64,000 nt of DNA from contig NZ_SDLT01000003.1 of the NCBI RefSeq assembly GCF_004522235.1, forward strand, positions 1-64,000. Reading direction: 5' to 3'. The DNA is from Amycolatopsis nivea (lineage in GTDB: Bacteria > Actinomycetota > Actinomycetes > Mycobacteriales > Pseudonocardiaceae). Below are positions 52,565 to 60,227 of the stretch, in pieces. Position numbers and translations under genes: made by a program. The notes below the pieces were generated by a model, which saw nothing but the letters and a program-made list of their open reading frames with translations, did no database searches and was not told where the DNA came from. Each line of letters opens with the position of its first letter. Positions within the stretch are counted from its first letter, which is position 1.

Positions 52565-52908
52565 TTTTCTCAGTGGCGCGGCGGGCGGCGTTGGTACGGC
52601 GAGACGCAGCGCCGGCGGGGCCGCGTTGCTTCTCCGCTCCGGTTGACGTCCGTGAGGGGCACCCTGAGGGAATCAGATTCCGTCAGGGTTCCCCTCACGA
52701 CCTCCGCACTAGCCCGACCGCGCTCCTTGACCGAGGGCAGCGTCACGCGCCGCGCTCGCGGATGGCTGCGTCCCTCTGGCGGCGGGTGGGTGCGCGGACC
52801 TCGGCGGGAGAGGAGCCGCCCGGCGCGCCTAGTCGGCCGACGCCCGCAGCGTCCTGACCAGCATCGCTGCCACGAACCCACCGCATACCGCGCGCTACTG
52901 AGAAAACC
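52563..52908. mobile_element. MITE-like segment with 18-bp inverted ends
   Basis: GGTTTTCTCAGTGGCGCG (52563-52580) is repeated inverted, with one change, at 52891-52908. The 346-bp segment has no credible gene and contains the family C hairpin. Outside each end lies a family B CATTGGG repeat. There is no visible target-site duplication and no transposase. It could be a non-autonomous mobile element or simply two convergent repeats. Confidence 0.5.
52648..52702. repeat. Dispersed repeat family C, partial copy 3
   Basis: Nearly the whole segment 52651-52699 is one hairpin: 17-bp arms (52651-52667, 52683-52699) matching at 16 positions, plus an inner 6-bp GGAATC/GATTCC stem with a single-base loop. 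The sequence matches the second half of the copies at 24 and 46716. Confidence 0.85.
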
Positions 52909-52909
52909 T

Positions 52910-52946
52910 CATTGGGTGCGTCGCATGCACCCAATGCCGCATTGGG
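52910..52946. repeat. Repeat family B, copy near the epimerase gene
   Basis: CATTGGGTGC (52910-52919) and GCACCCAATG (52927-52936) form a 10-bp inverted repeat, and the CCCAATG-CCG-CATTGGG unit follows. It lies 9 bases beyond the stop of the methylmalonyl-CoA epimerase gene. Confidence 0.75.
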
Positions 52947-52954
52947 TACGCGGC

Positions 52955-53416
52955 TCAGTGCGAGGCGGCGGGCTCCACCAGTTCGACCAAAACCCCGCCA
53001 GCGTCCTTCGGGTGCACGAAGTTGACCCGGCTGTTCGACGTCCCGCGCTTGGCCGCGTCGTACAGCAACCGCAGCCCCTGTGCGCGCAGTGCCTCCGCGG
53101 CAGCGTCCACATCGGACACTCGCAGTGCGAGCTGCTGCAGGCCCGGGCCGTTGCGGCCGATGAACTTGGCGATCGTCGAATCGTCCCGGGACGGGGCGAG
53201 CAGCTGGATCATCGTCTCGGTGCCCGCGGTACCCGGGGCGCGCAGCATCGCCTCGCGCACGCCCTGCTCGTCGTTCACCTCCTCGTGCGCGACCTCCAGG
53301 CCGAAGTGGTCGCGGTGGAAGGCGATGGCCGCGTCGAGGTCGGGCACGGCGATGCCGACGTGGTCGATCGCGGTCACGAACGGCTTGAGCACGGATGCGC
53401 TGGGCTCGGTGTCCAT
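52955..53416 (-). CDS. mce: Methylmalonyl-CoA epimerase
   Basis: A VOC-fold epimerase of 153 aa that interconverts (2R)- and (2S)-methylmalonyl-CoA (and ethylmalonyl-CoA). Expected metal ligands: H19 in IDHVGIAV, the Gln of TMIQLLAP and the C-terminal Glu in LVELVEP. The position that is a double His in the well-studied propionibacterial enzyme reads QQ here (GPGLQQLALRV). The rest of the family signature (NSRVNFVHPKDAGGVLVELVE) is intact. ATG 53416. Stand-alone, convergent with repeats and divergent from the thiolase gene. Confidence 0.9.
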   Translation of the reverse strand: MDTEPSASVLKPFVTAIDHVGIAVPDLDAAIAFHRDHFGLEVAHEEVNDEQGVREAMLRAPGTAGTETMIQLLAPSRDDSTIAKFIGRNGPGLQQLALRVSDVDAAAEALRAQGLRLLYDAAKRGTSNSRVNFVHPKDAGGVLVELVEPAASH

Positions 53417-53556
53417 ACCGGGGAGGATAAGCCCCGGCGGGCCTCGCGGAACCCCGCGTGCGCCCCCTCACACTGGCTCCATCAAGACGCGCCGGGAACC
53501 CCGCGCAGGCCGTATCGTGGGAACACTGCCAGTGCACCGATGCTTTGGAGGACGTC

Positions 53557-54744
53557 GTGTCCGGTTCCGTGATCCTGGGCGCTGCCCGTACCCCGATCGG
53601 GCGGCTGCTCGGCTCGTTGAAGGACTTCTCGGGAGCCCAGCTGGGCGGGATCGCGATCAAGGCCGCGCTCGAACGCGCCGGCGTCTCCCCGGACCAGGTC
53701 CAGTACACGATCATGGGCCAGGTGCTCACCGCGGGCGCGGGCCAGATCCCGGCGCGCCAGGCGGCGGTCGCCGCGGGCATTCCGATGGACGTTCCGGCGC
53801 TGACCATCAACAAGGTCTGCCTGTCCGGCCTCGACGCGATCGCGCTCGCCGACCAGCTGATCCGCGCGGGCGAGTTCGACCTCGTCGTCGCGGGCGGCCA
53901 GGAGTCGATGACGCAGGCGCCGCACCTGCTGCCGAAGTCGCGCGCCGGGTTCAAGTACGGCGACACCACGCTGGTCGACCACATGGCCTACGACGGCCTG
54001 TTCTGCGCGTTCGACCAGGTCGCGATGGGTGTTTCGACGGAGAAGCACAACGGCCGCTACAGCGTCACCCGCGAGCAGCAGGACGCGTTCTCCGCGCGTT
54101 CGCACCAGCGGGCCGCGGCGGCGATCGAGGCCGGGTTCTTCCGCGAGGAGATCGCGCCGGTGTCGATTCCGCAGCGCAAGGGCGACCCGGTCGTGTTCTC
54201 CACCGACGAGGGCGTGCGCGCCGACACCACCGGCGAGAGCCTCGCGAAGCTGCGTCCGGCGTTCGCCTCGGACGGCACCATCACCGCGGGTTCGGCGTCG
54301 CAGATTTCCGACGGCGCGGCCGCGGTGATCGTGGCCAGCCCCGAGAAGGCAGCCGAACTCGGCATCACGCCGCTGGCCGAGATCGGCGCGCACGGCGTCG
54401 TAGCCGGTCCGGACGCGAGCCTGCACGAGCAGCCGTCGAACGCGATCCGCGCCGCGCTGAAGAAGGCGAAGCTGGACGTCGGCGACCTGGACCTGGTGGA
54501 GATCAACGAGGCGTTCGCCGCGGTCGGCCTGGTGTCGAGCGAGAAGCTCGGGCTGGACGAGTCGAAGGTGAACGTCAACGGCGGCGCGATCGCGCTCGGC
54601 CACCCGATCGGCGCTTCCGGTGCGCGGCTGGCCGTGCACCTGGTGCACGAGCTGCGCCGCCGCGGCGGCGGTCTCGGCGCGGCCGCGCTCTGCGGTGGCG
54701 GCGGACAGGGCGACGCGCTGCTGATCCGCGTCCCGTCGGCGTAA
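53557..54744 (+). CDS. Acetyl-CoA C-acyltransferase (thiolase)
   Basis: Thiolase of 395 aa. Nucleophile C88 in [12 protein letters not shown], His in [10 protein letters not shown], and a second Cys in [12 protein letters not shown] are all present. It can run as a biosynthetic (acetoacetyl-CoA) or degradative enzyme; proximity to ccr and the methylmalonyl-CoA genes suggests acetoacetyl-CoA synthesis for the ethylmalonyl-CoA route. GTG start with GGAGG five bases upstream. The meaB-like gene starts two bases after its stop and is probably co-transcribed. Confidence 0.95.
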   Translation: MSGSVILGAARTPIGRLLGSLKDFSGAQLGGIAIKAALERAGVSPDQVQYTIMGQVLTAGAGQIPARQAAVAAGIPMDVPALTINKVCLSGLDAIALADQLIRAGEFDLVVAGGQESMTQAPHLLPKSRAGFKYGDTTLVDHMAYDGLFCAFDQVAMGVSTEKHNGRYSVTREQQDAFSARSHQRAAAAIEAGFFREEIAPVSIPQRKGDPVVFSTDEGVRADTTGESLAKLRPAFASDGTITAGSASQISDGAAAVIVASPEKAAELGITPLAEIGAHGVVAGPDASLHEQPSNAIRAALKKAKLDVGDLDLVEINEAFAAVGLVSSEKLGLDESKVNVNGGAIALGHPIGASGARLAVHLVHELRRRGGGLGAAALCGGGGQGDALLIRVPSA

Positions 54745-54745
54745 G

Positions 54746-55708
54746 TTGGCCGGCCCGGACCTCGATGAGCTGGTCGGCCGCGCGCGGGAAGGACAACCGC
54801 GCGCGGTCGCCCGGCTCATTTCTCTTGTCGAGGACTCTTCGCCGCGAGTGGCGGACATTGCCCGTGCGTTGACGCCCTACACCGGGCGCGCTCGCGTCGT
54901 CGGCCTCACCGGCCCGCCCGGGGTCGGCAAGTCGACGTCGACGTCCGCGCTGCTCACCGCGTTGCGCGGCGAGGGACTGCGGGTCGGGGTGCTGGCGATC
55001 GACCCGTCGTCGCCGTTCTCCGGCGGCGCGTTGCTCGGCGACCGGATCCGGATGACCGAGCACGCCACGGACCCCGGCGTGTTCATCCGCTCGATGGCGA
55101 CCCGGGGCCACCTCGGCGGCCTTTCGTGGGCGACCCCGCAGGCGGTGCGGGTGCTCGACGCCGCCGGGTTCGACGTGGTGCTGATCGAGACTGTCGGGGT
55201 TGGACAGTCCGAAGTGGACGTTGTGAAACTGGCCGACACCACGGTGGTGCTGCTGGCCCCGGGAATGGGCGACGGCATCCAGGCGGCGAAAGCCGGGGTG
55301 CTGGAGATCGCGGACGTGTTCGTGGTCAACAAGGCCGATCGCGACGGCGCCGACGCGACGGTGCACGACCTCAAGCAGATGATCAGCCTCGCGCGGCGCG
55401 AAGTGCGCGGACCGAGTTGGCGGCAGCCGATCGTCCGCACGGTGGCAGCGAAGGGCGAGGGCGTCGACGAGGTGGTGTCGGCGTTGCGGACGCACCATGA
55501 ATGGCTTGTGGCGCACGGGGAATTGGACCGCCGCCGCGCCGCCCGCGCCCGGGAGGAGGTCGCCGCGATCGCGTTGCGGAGGTTGCACGCGGAACTGGCG
55601 GACCTCCGGGACGGCGACCGGCTGGGCGACTTGGCGGCACGAGTGGTGGCCCGGGAACTGGACCCGTTCGCGGCGGCGGACCGGTTGATCGCGGAGCTGA
55701 AGGGCTAG
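54746..55708 (+). CDS. meaB: Methylmalonyl-CoA mutase-associated GTPase (MeaB/ArgK type)
   Basis: A G3E-family GTPase of 320 aa that chaperones the B12 cofactor of methylmalonyl-CoA mutase and protects the enzyme. Walker A GPPGVGKST at 56-64, the metal-switch segment ETVGVGQSEVDVV and base-specifying NKAD near 195 are intact. The TTG start is two bases after the thiolase stop, so it is translated with it. The mutase genes themselves are not in the window. Confidence 0.93.
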   Translation: MAGPDLDELVGRAREGQPRAVARLISLVEDSSPRVADIARALTPYTGRARVVGLTGPPGVGKSTSTSALLTALRGEGLRVGVLAIDPSSPFSGGALLGDRIRMTEHATDPGVFIRSMATRGHLGGLSWATPQAVRVLDAAGFDVVLIETVGVGQSEVDVVKLADTTVVLLAPGMGDGIQAAKAGVLEIADVFVVNKADRDGADATVHDLKQMISLARREVRGPSWRQPIVRTVAAKGEGVDEVVSALRTHHEWLVAHGELDRRRAARAREEVAAIALRRLHAELADLRDGDRLGDLAARVVARELDPFAAADRLIAELKG

Positions 55709-55782
55709 CTCGGCAGCGCTGCCAGCAGTCGCGGGATCCAGGATGCGACTTTCGCCGGAAGCGCGGGCGGTTTCCCGTCCCT

Positions 55783-55788
55783 ATACTG
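55783..55788 (+). promoter_or_regulatory. -10 element of the cyclophilin gene
   Basis: TATACT lies 30 bases before the ATG at 55819, with a separate GGGAGG ribosome site at 55805. The -35 is poor. It indicates that the cyclophilin gene has its own promoter rather than depending on meaB. Confidence 0.4.
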
Positions 55789-55818
55789 CGATCCTCCGTG
55801 CACTGGGAGGGAACCGGA

Positions 55819-56556
55819 ATGAAGAGACTGCTCGTGTCCGTGCTGACCGCGTTGTCGCTGGTCGCCGTCGCTGCACCGGCTTCGGCGGCGTCGGCGCCGC
55901 CGAAGGTCACCTCGGGGCCGTGCCAGTACACCTCGACTCCGGACGATCCCGCGGTGCGCCCGGTTTCCCTGCCGCGCGACCCGAAGCACACGCCGGACCA
56001 CGGCAGTGTCGACGTCGCCGTGTTCTCCAACCAGGGCCTGCTCCCGCTGCGGCTCGACCGCGCGCAGGCGCCGTGCACCGTGCAGAGCTTCCTGCACCTG
56101 GCCGCGCACGGCTTCTACAACCAGACGACCTGCCACCGGCTCACCGCGTACCCGACGCTGAAGGTCCTGCAGTGCGGCGACCCGTCCGGCACCGGCGAGG
56201 GCGGCCCAGGCTACAAGTTCCGCGACGAACTCCCGACGACGCTCCCGCCCGCCCCGTCCGACCCGACCGGCAAGCGCCGCACGTACGCGCGCGGCCTGCT
56301 GGCCATGGCGAACGCCGGCCCGGACACGAACGGATCGCAGTTCTTCGTGGTGTACGGGGATTCCAGCCTGCTGCCGAACTACACGGTCTTCGGCACGGTC
56401 GGCTCGGCCGGTTTGCGCACCCTGGACCGCGTCGCGGCGGGCGGCATCCAGCCGGACGCGGACACCCCGCCGGGGAAGACGCCGGTGGACGGGAAACCGG
56501 TGCGGAAGACGGACCTGGAGCTGGTTCTGCCGTTGTGCCTGTTCTGCGGTCGCTGA
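55819..56556 (+). CDS. Secreted cyclophilin-type peptidyl-prolyl isomerase
   Basis: An exported foldase of 245 aa: signal peptide about 1-23 (AAPASAAS) and a cyclophilin domain (about 55-225) with HGFYNQTTCHRLT, GEGGPGYKFRDE, GLLAMANAGPDTNGSQFFVVY and YTVFGTV. The catalytic Arg of the human enzyme maps to CHRLT. Its four Cys (GPCQY, QAPCT, TCHR, LQCGD) plus the final LCLFCGR could form disulfides outside the cell. GGGAGG ribosome site eight bases before ATG. Confidence 0.92.
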   Translation: MKRLLVSVLTALSLVAVAAPASAASAPPKVTSGPCQYTSTPDDPAVRPVSLPRDPKHTPDHGSVDVAVFSNQGLLPLRLDRAQAPCTVQSFLHLAAHGFYNQTTCHRLTAYPTLKVLQCGDPSGTGEGGPGYKFRDELPTTLPPAPSDPTGKRRTYARGLLAMANAGPDTNGSQFFVVYGDSSLLPNYTVFGTVGSAGLRTLDRVAAGGIQPDADTPPGKTPVDGKPVRKTDLELVLPLCLFCGR

Positions 56557-56922
56557 CGCCGGGCCTGGCCGTCGCGGCGATCGCCCGGCGGCCGCAACCC
56601 TGCGGCTGAACGCTCGACGCGGCCCGGATTACTGGTTTCCCCGGCATTGCCCGCGGGCGATGCCGTAGACCGGGTCCATGCCGTCGAATATCGCTGGCTG
56701 GACGCTCTCTGGGCGGTGAAATCGTTCGTCTGTCGGCTTCTTGTGGCCAGGTTCCGGCCGTTCGGCGAGCCCCTCTCGAGCGGCTGCGTCGTCACGGATC
56801 GGCTCGGGCCGCATAATCCGTCGGCGATCGCCTGCAACGCGCGACCGCGACCCTGACTGGCCCACGCCACCCAGGCCGAACTGGACCACCCAGCTAGGCC
56901 AATCCCCATTAGCGTGGGCGGC
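56557..56922. other. Non-coding stretch between cyclophilin and AhpD-like genes
   Basis: No gene supported. A short GCCGCA-ACCC-TGCGGC hairpin (56591-56606) may terminate the cyclophilin transcript. A -10-like TAGCGT at 56910-56915 precedes the next gene. Short open frames lack ribosome sites. Confidence 0.45.
56910..56915 (+). promoter_or_regulatory. -10 element of the AhpD-like gene (leaderless candidate)
   Basis: TAGCGT ends seven bases before the ATG at 56923, with no ribosome site. This fits a leaderless transcript. Confidence 0.4.
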
Positions 56923-57381
56923 ATGACGAAGCGAATCGCGCTCGCCACCGGCGAGTTGTATCGAGCGATGTCCCAGCTGCAAGGCGAGGTGAAGAAGGCC
57001 AGCGCGAACGCGGGGCTCGACGTGAAGCTCATCGAGCTCGTCAAGATGCGCGCGTCACAGATCAATGGATGCGCCTACTGCCTCGACATGCACGCGGCGG
57101 AGGCGGTCGCGGCTGGGGAATCGCCACGGCGGCTTTACGTGCTCGAGGGGTGGCGCGAGACCGAGCTGTTCACCGAGCAGGAACGCGCCGCGCTCGCGTA
57201 CACCGAGGCGATGACCCGGATCTCGGACCACAAGGACGTCCCCGAAGACGTTTACGCCGAGGCGGTCCGCGTCTTCACCGAGGACCAGCATCGCGCGCTC
57301 GCGTGGTGTGTCGTCGCCATCAACACCTGGAACCGGCTCATGGTCGCGAGCCACGCTGAGTTGCCGGAGCGTGCGGAGTGA
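56923..57381 (+). CDS. AhpD-like carboxymuconolactone decarboxylase family protein
   Basis: A 152-residue alkylhydroperoxidase-type protein. The redox C50-x-x-C53 pair with H57 (NGCAYCLDMHA) is the AhpD signature, and TEQERAALAYTEAMTRI is the following family helix. Expected to reduce peroxides or shuttle disulfides with an unknown donor. ATG 56923 is chosen over a GTG three codons earlier. The end overlaps the next gene (GTGA). Confidence 0.9.
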   Translation: MTKRIALATGELYRAMSQLQGEVKKASANAGLDVKLIELVKMRASQINGCAYCLDMHAAEAVAAGESPRRLYVLEGWRETELFTEQERAALAYTEAMTRISDHKDVPEDVYAEAVRVFTEDQHRALAWCVVAINTWNRLMVASHAELPERAE

Positions 57382-58118
57382 GTGCCGAGGAGTTGCGGGC
57401 GCTGCATGTGCCCGGGAAGCCGTTGATTCTGCCGAACGCCTGGGACGCGGATACCGCGAAGGCGGTGGAATCCGCCGGATTCCCGGTGGTGGCAACGAGT
57501 TCCGCGGCGGTCGCGGCGGCGCTCGGGCAGGCGGACCACGAAGGCGCGTCGGCGGACGAGATGCTCGCGGCGGCCAAGCGGATCGTGGACGCGGTGTCCG
57601 TGCCGGTGACGGTGGACGCCGAGGCCGGTTATGACTTGAGCCCGGCGGATCTCGCGGCCCGGTTGAAGGAAATCGGTGCGGTCGGCTGCAATATCGAGGA
57701 CACCGACCACGGCAAGGGCGCGTTGCGACCGGCGGCCGAGCAAGCGGGACGGATTGCCGAGTTGCGTCGGGCGGCTGGCGACGGGCTGGTGGTCAACGCA
57801 CGAGTGGATTCGTTCCTCGGTGCACCGGACGAGCAGGCGGTGCTCGACGACGCCGTGGCTCGCGGGCGCGCGTATCTCGAAGCGGGGGCCGACTGCGTGT
57901 ACCCGATTCTCGTGCGTTCGCCGGAAGTGCTGGCCGAATTCGTCCGGCAGGTGGGCGGTCCGGTCAACGCTTCGGCGCTTCCCGGCGGCCCGGGGCTGGC
58001 CGGGCTTGCCGAACTGGGGGTAGCCCGGATTTCGCTGGGGGCCGGGTTGTGGCGGTATCTCCGCCGGGTGCTGGAAGGCACGCTCGACGGGATCGCGCAG
58101 GGGAAGCTGCCGTATTGA
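57378..58118 (+). CDS. Isocitrate lyase/PEP mutase family protein
   Basis: A 246-residue member of the PEP mutase/isocitrate lyase superfamily. LPNAWDADTAKAVESAGFPVVATSS starts the barrel; VTVDAEAGYDLSPADLAARLKEIGAVGCNIED holds the metal-binding Asp/Glu set; VNARVDSFLG follows. The catalytic KKCGH of isocitrate lyase is absent, as expected for the small branch (2-methylisocitrate or oxaloacetate-type lyases). GTG overlaps the AhpD stop, so the two are co-translated. Reaction unknown. Confidence 0.85.
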   Translation: MSAEELRALHVPGKPLILPNAWDADTAKAVESAGFPVVATSSAAVAAALGQADHEGASADEMLAAAKRIVDAVSVPVTVDAEAGYDLSPADLAARLKEIGAVGCNIEDTDHGKGALRPAAEQAGRIAELRRAAGDGLVVNARVDSFLGAPDEQAVLDDAVARGRAYLEAGADCVYPILVRSPEVLAEFVRQVGGPVNASALPGGPGLAGLAELGVARISLGAGLWRYLRRVLEGTLDGIAQGKLPY

Positions 58119-58120
58119 AA

Positions 58121-58161
58121 AAACCGCTGGGCGCCGCGGCGAAAGCGGCACCCAGCGGTTT
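58121..58161. terminator. Bidirectional hairpin terminator
   Basis: AAACCGCTGGG (58121-58131, extended to 58137) pairs with 58145-58161 with one mismatch over 17 bp and a 7-nt loop, with A and T runs on the outer sides. It lies between the convergent PEP-mutase-like and symporter genes. Confidence 0.88.
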
Positions 58162-58176
58162 CAGCGGGTCGAAAAC

Positions 58177-59808
58177 TCAGTGCTGCACGGCCTTTTCCGC
58201 GCCGGCACCGGTCAGTGCCCGTACTTCCATTTCGGCGAACTTCGCCTTGTCGTTTTCCTTCGACAGGATCGTGCCGAGCCAGCCGAGGACGAACGCGATC
58301 GGGATCGAGATCAGGCCCGGGTTGTCGAGCGGGAACCAGTGGAAGTCCACGCCCTGCAGCATCGACGCGCTCTTGCCGGTCTTCGGGTCGACCGGCTTCC
58401 CGGAAACGGCGGGCGAGAACACGATGAGCACGATCGTCACGATCAGCCCGCCGTAAATGCTCCACAGCGCGCCCTGGGTGTTGAACCGTTTCCAGAACAG
58501 CGAGTACAGAATCGTCGGCAGGTTCGCCGAAGCCGCCACCGCGAACGCCAGCGCCACCAGGAACGCGACGTTCTGCCCGTTCGCCAGAATGCCGCCGAGA
58601 ATCGCGACGATGCCGATCACCACGGCGGTGATCCGCGCGACGCGAACCTCCGAACCGGTGTTCGCCTTGCCCTTCTTCAGCACGTTCGCGTAGACGTCGT
58701 GCGCGAACGAGGCGGACGCGGTGATCGTCAATCCGGCGACCACGGCGAGGATCGTGGCGAACGCGATCGCCGAGATCAGCCCGAGCAGGATCGGGCCGCC
58801 GAGGTTCAGTGCCAGCAACGGAGCCGCGGAGTTGACGCCGCCCGGGGCCTTCTTGATCGCGTCCGGTCCGACCAGCGCGCCCGCGCCGTAGCCGAGCACC
58901 AGGGTGAACAGGTAGAACACGCCGATCAGCACGATCGCCCACACCACCGAACGACGCGCCTCGCGCGCGGTCGGCACCGTGTAGAAGCGCATCAGCACGT
59001 GCGGCAGGCCCGCGGTGCCCAGCACCAGCGCGATGCCGAGGGAGAAGAAGTCCAGCTTCGTCGTGCCGTTCTTGCCGTACTGCTTGCCCGGCCCGAGCAG
59101 CGCTTCGCCGGCCTCGCCCGCCTTGTCGACCGCGCCCTGCAGCAGCGACGAGAAGTTGAAGCCGTACTTGCCGAGCACCCACAGCGTCATCGCCAGCGCG
59201 CCGACGATCAGCAGCGCCGCCTTGATGATCTGCACCCAGGTGGTGCCCTTCATGCCGCCGATCAGGACGTAGGCGATCATGATCACGCCGACCACCGCGA
59301 TCACCAGCGCCTGCGCGGCCTTGCCGTCGATGCCCAGCAGCAGCGCGACCAGTCCGCCCGCGCCCGCCATCTGCGCCAGCAGGTAGAAGAACGACACCAC
59401 GAGCGTCGAAATCGCCGCTGCCGCGCGCACCGGACGCTGTTTCATCCGGAACGCCAGCACGTCGCCCATGGTGAACTTGCCGGTGTTGCGCAGCAGTTCC
59501 GCCACCAGCAGCAGTGCGACCAGCCACGCCACCAGGAAGCCGATCGAGTACAGGAACCCGTCGTAGCCGTACACCGCGATGGCGCCGGCGATGCCGAGGA
59601 ACGACGCCGCCGACAGGTAGTCGCCGGAGATCGCGATGCCGTTCTGCGGGCCGGTGAACGCACGGCCCGCCGCGTAGTAGTCCGACGCGGTCTTCGTGTT
59701 GCGGCTCGCGCGGAACACGATCACCAGGGTGATGACCACGAACAGCGCGAAGATCGTGATGTTGAGCGTCGGGTTGCTGCCCTCGACGCTCGCCGCGAGA
59801 GTCTTCAC
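58177..59808 (-). CDS. Na+/solute symporter, acetate/pyruvate (ActP/MctC) type
   Basis: A 543-residue sodium:solute symporter with about 13 helices. SRNTKTASDYYAAGRAFTGPQNGIAISGDYLSAASFLG in the first helices and RGMKGTTWVQ-like GGMKGTTWVQIIKA in the middle are typical of cation/acetate symporters. The GTG at 59808 overlaps the stop of the DUF485 gene (GTGA) and has GGAGGAGG upstream. It forms an operon with that small partner. Confidence 0.93.
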   Translation of the reverse strand: MKTLAASVEGSNPTLNITIFALFVVITLVIVFRASRNTKTASDYYAAGRAFTGPQNGIAISGDYLSAASFLGIAGAIAVYGYDGFLYSIGFLVAWLVALLLVAELLRNTGKFTMGDVLAFRMKQRPVRAAAAISTLVVSFFYLLAQMAGAGGLVALLLGIDGKAAQALVIAVVGVIMIAYVLIGGMKGTTWVQIIKAALLIVGALAMTLWVLGKYGFNFSSLLQGAVDKAGEAGEALLGPGKQYGKNGTTKLDFFSLGIALVLGTAGLPHVLMRFYTVPTAREARRSVVWAIVLIGVFYLFTLVLGYGAGALVGPDAIKKAPGGVNSAAPLLALNLGGPILLGLISAIAFATILAVVAGLTITASASFAHDVYANVLKKGKANTGSEVRVARITAVVIGIVAILGGILANGQNVAFLVALAFAVAASANLPTILYSLFWKRFNTQGALWSIYGGLIVTIVLIVFSPAVSGKPVDPKTGKSASMLQGVDFHWFPLDNPGLISIPIAFVLGWLGTILSKENDKAKFAEMEVRALTGAGAEKAVQH

Positions 59809-60155
59809 GCCTCCTCCTTCGCCGGGTTCTCGATGTCGTCCTTGATCCGCTCGGCGAGCGGGTCGAGGTTCTTGTTGGCGTAGCGCACGTACAGCCACGT
59901 GATGAGGAACGTGGACACGAACTGCAGCAGCCCGAAGAGGAGGCCGACGGTGAAGTTGCCCGTGATCTTCGTGCTCATGAAGCCGTGCGCGTAGTCGGCG
60001 AGCAGGACGTAGAGCAGGTACCAGGCGAGGAACAGTCCGGCCATCGGGAACACGAACCGGCGGAGCCTGCCGCGGAGTTGGCGGAACTCGGCGCTGTCGT
60101 GCACCTGCTCCCAGGTCGAGTCCGGCGGGGCGCCGGACGGGTCGCCTGCGCTCAT
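59805..60155 (-). CDS. DUF485 family membrane protein
   Basis: A 116-residue protein with two helices (FPMAGLFLAWYLLYVLLADYA and FTVGLLFGLLQFVSTFLITWLYV) preceded by SAEFRQLRGRLRRF, the DUF485 pattern. It is regularly encoded just before acetate symporters and probably assists or stabilises them. ATG 60155 with GGGAGA upstream. Confidence 0.92.
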   Translation of the reverse strand: MSAGDPSGAPPDSTWEQVHDSAEFRQLRGRLRRFVFPMAGLFLAWYLLYVLLADYAHGFMSTKITGNFTVGLLFGLLQFVSTFLITWLYVRYANKNLDPLAERIKDDIENPAKEEA

Positions 60156-60227
60156 GGGGTCTCCCTTGTGCGACGCTGCGGATGTGGTCCGCGACACAGT
60201 AGGGAGGACTCCGGGCCAGGGAAACCG

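Noticed and set aside
52559..53572. Open frame spanning the MITE-like segment and the epimerase gene
   Set aside because: Its sequence derives from repeats and from the antisense strand of mce; no ribosome site.
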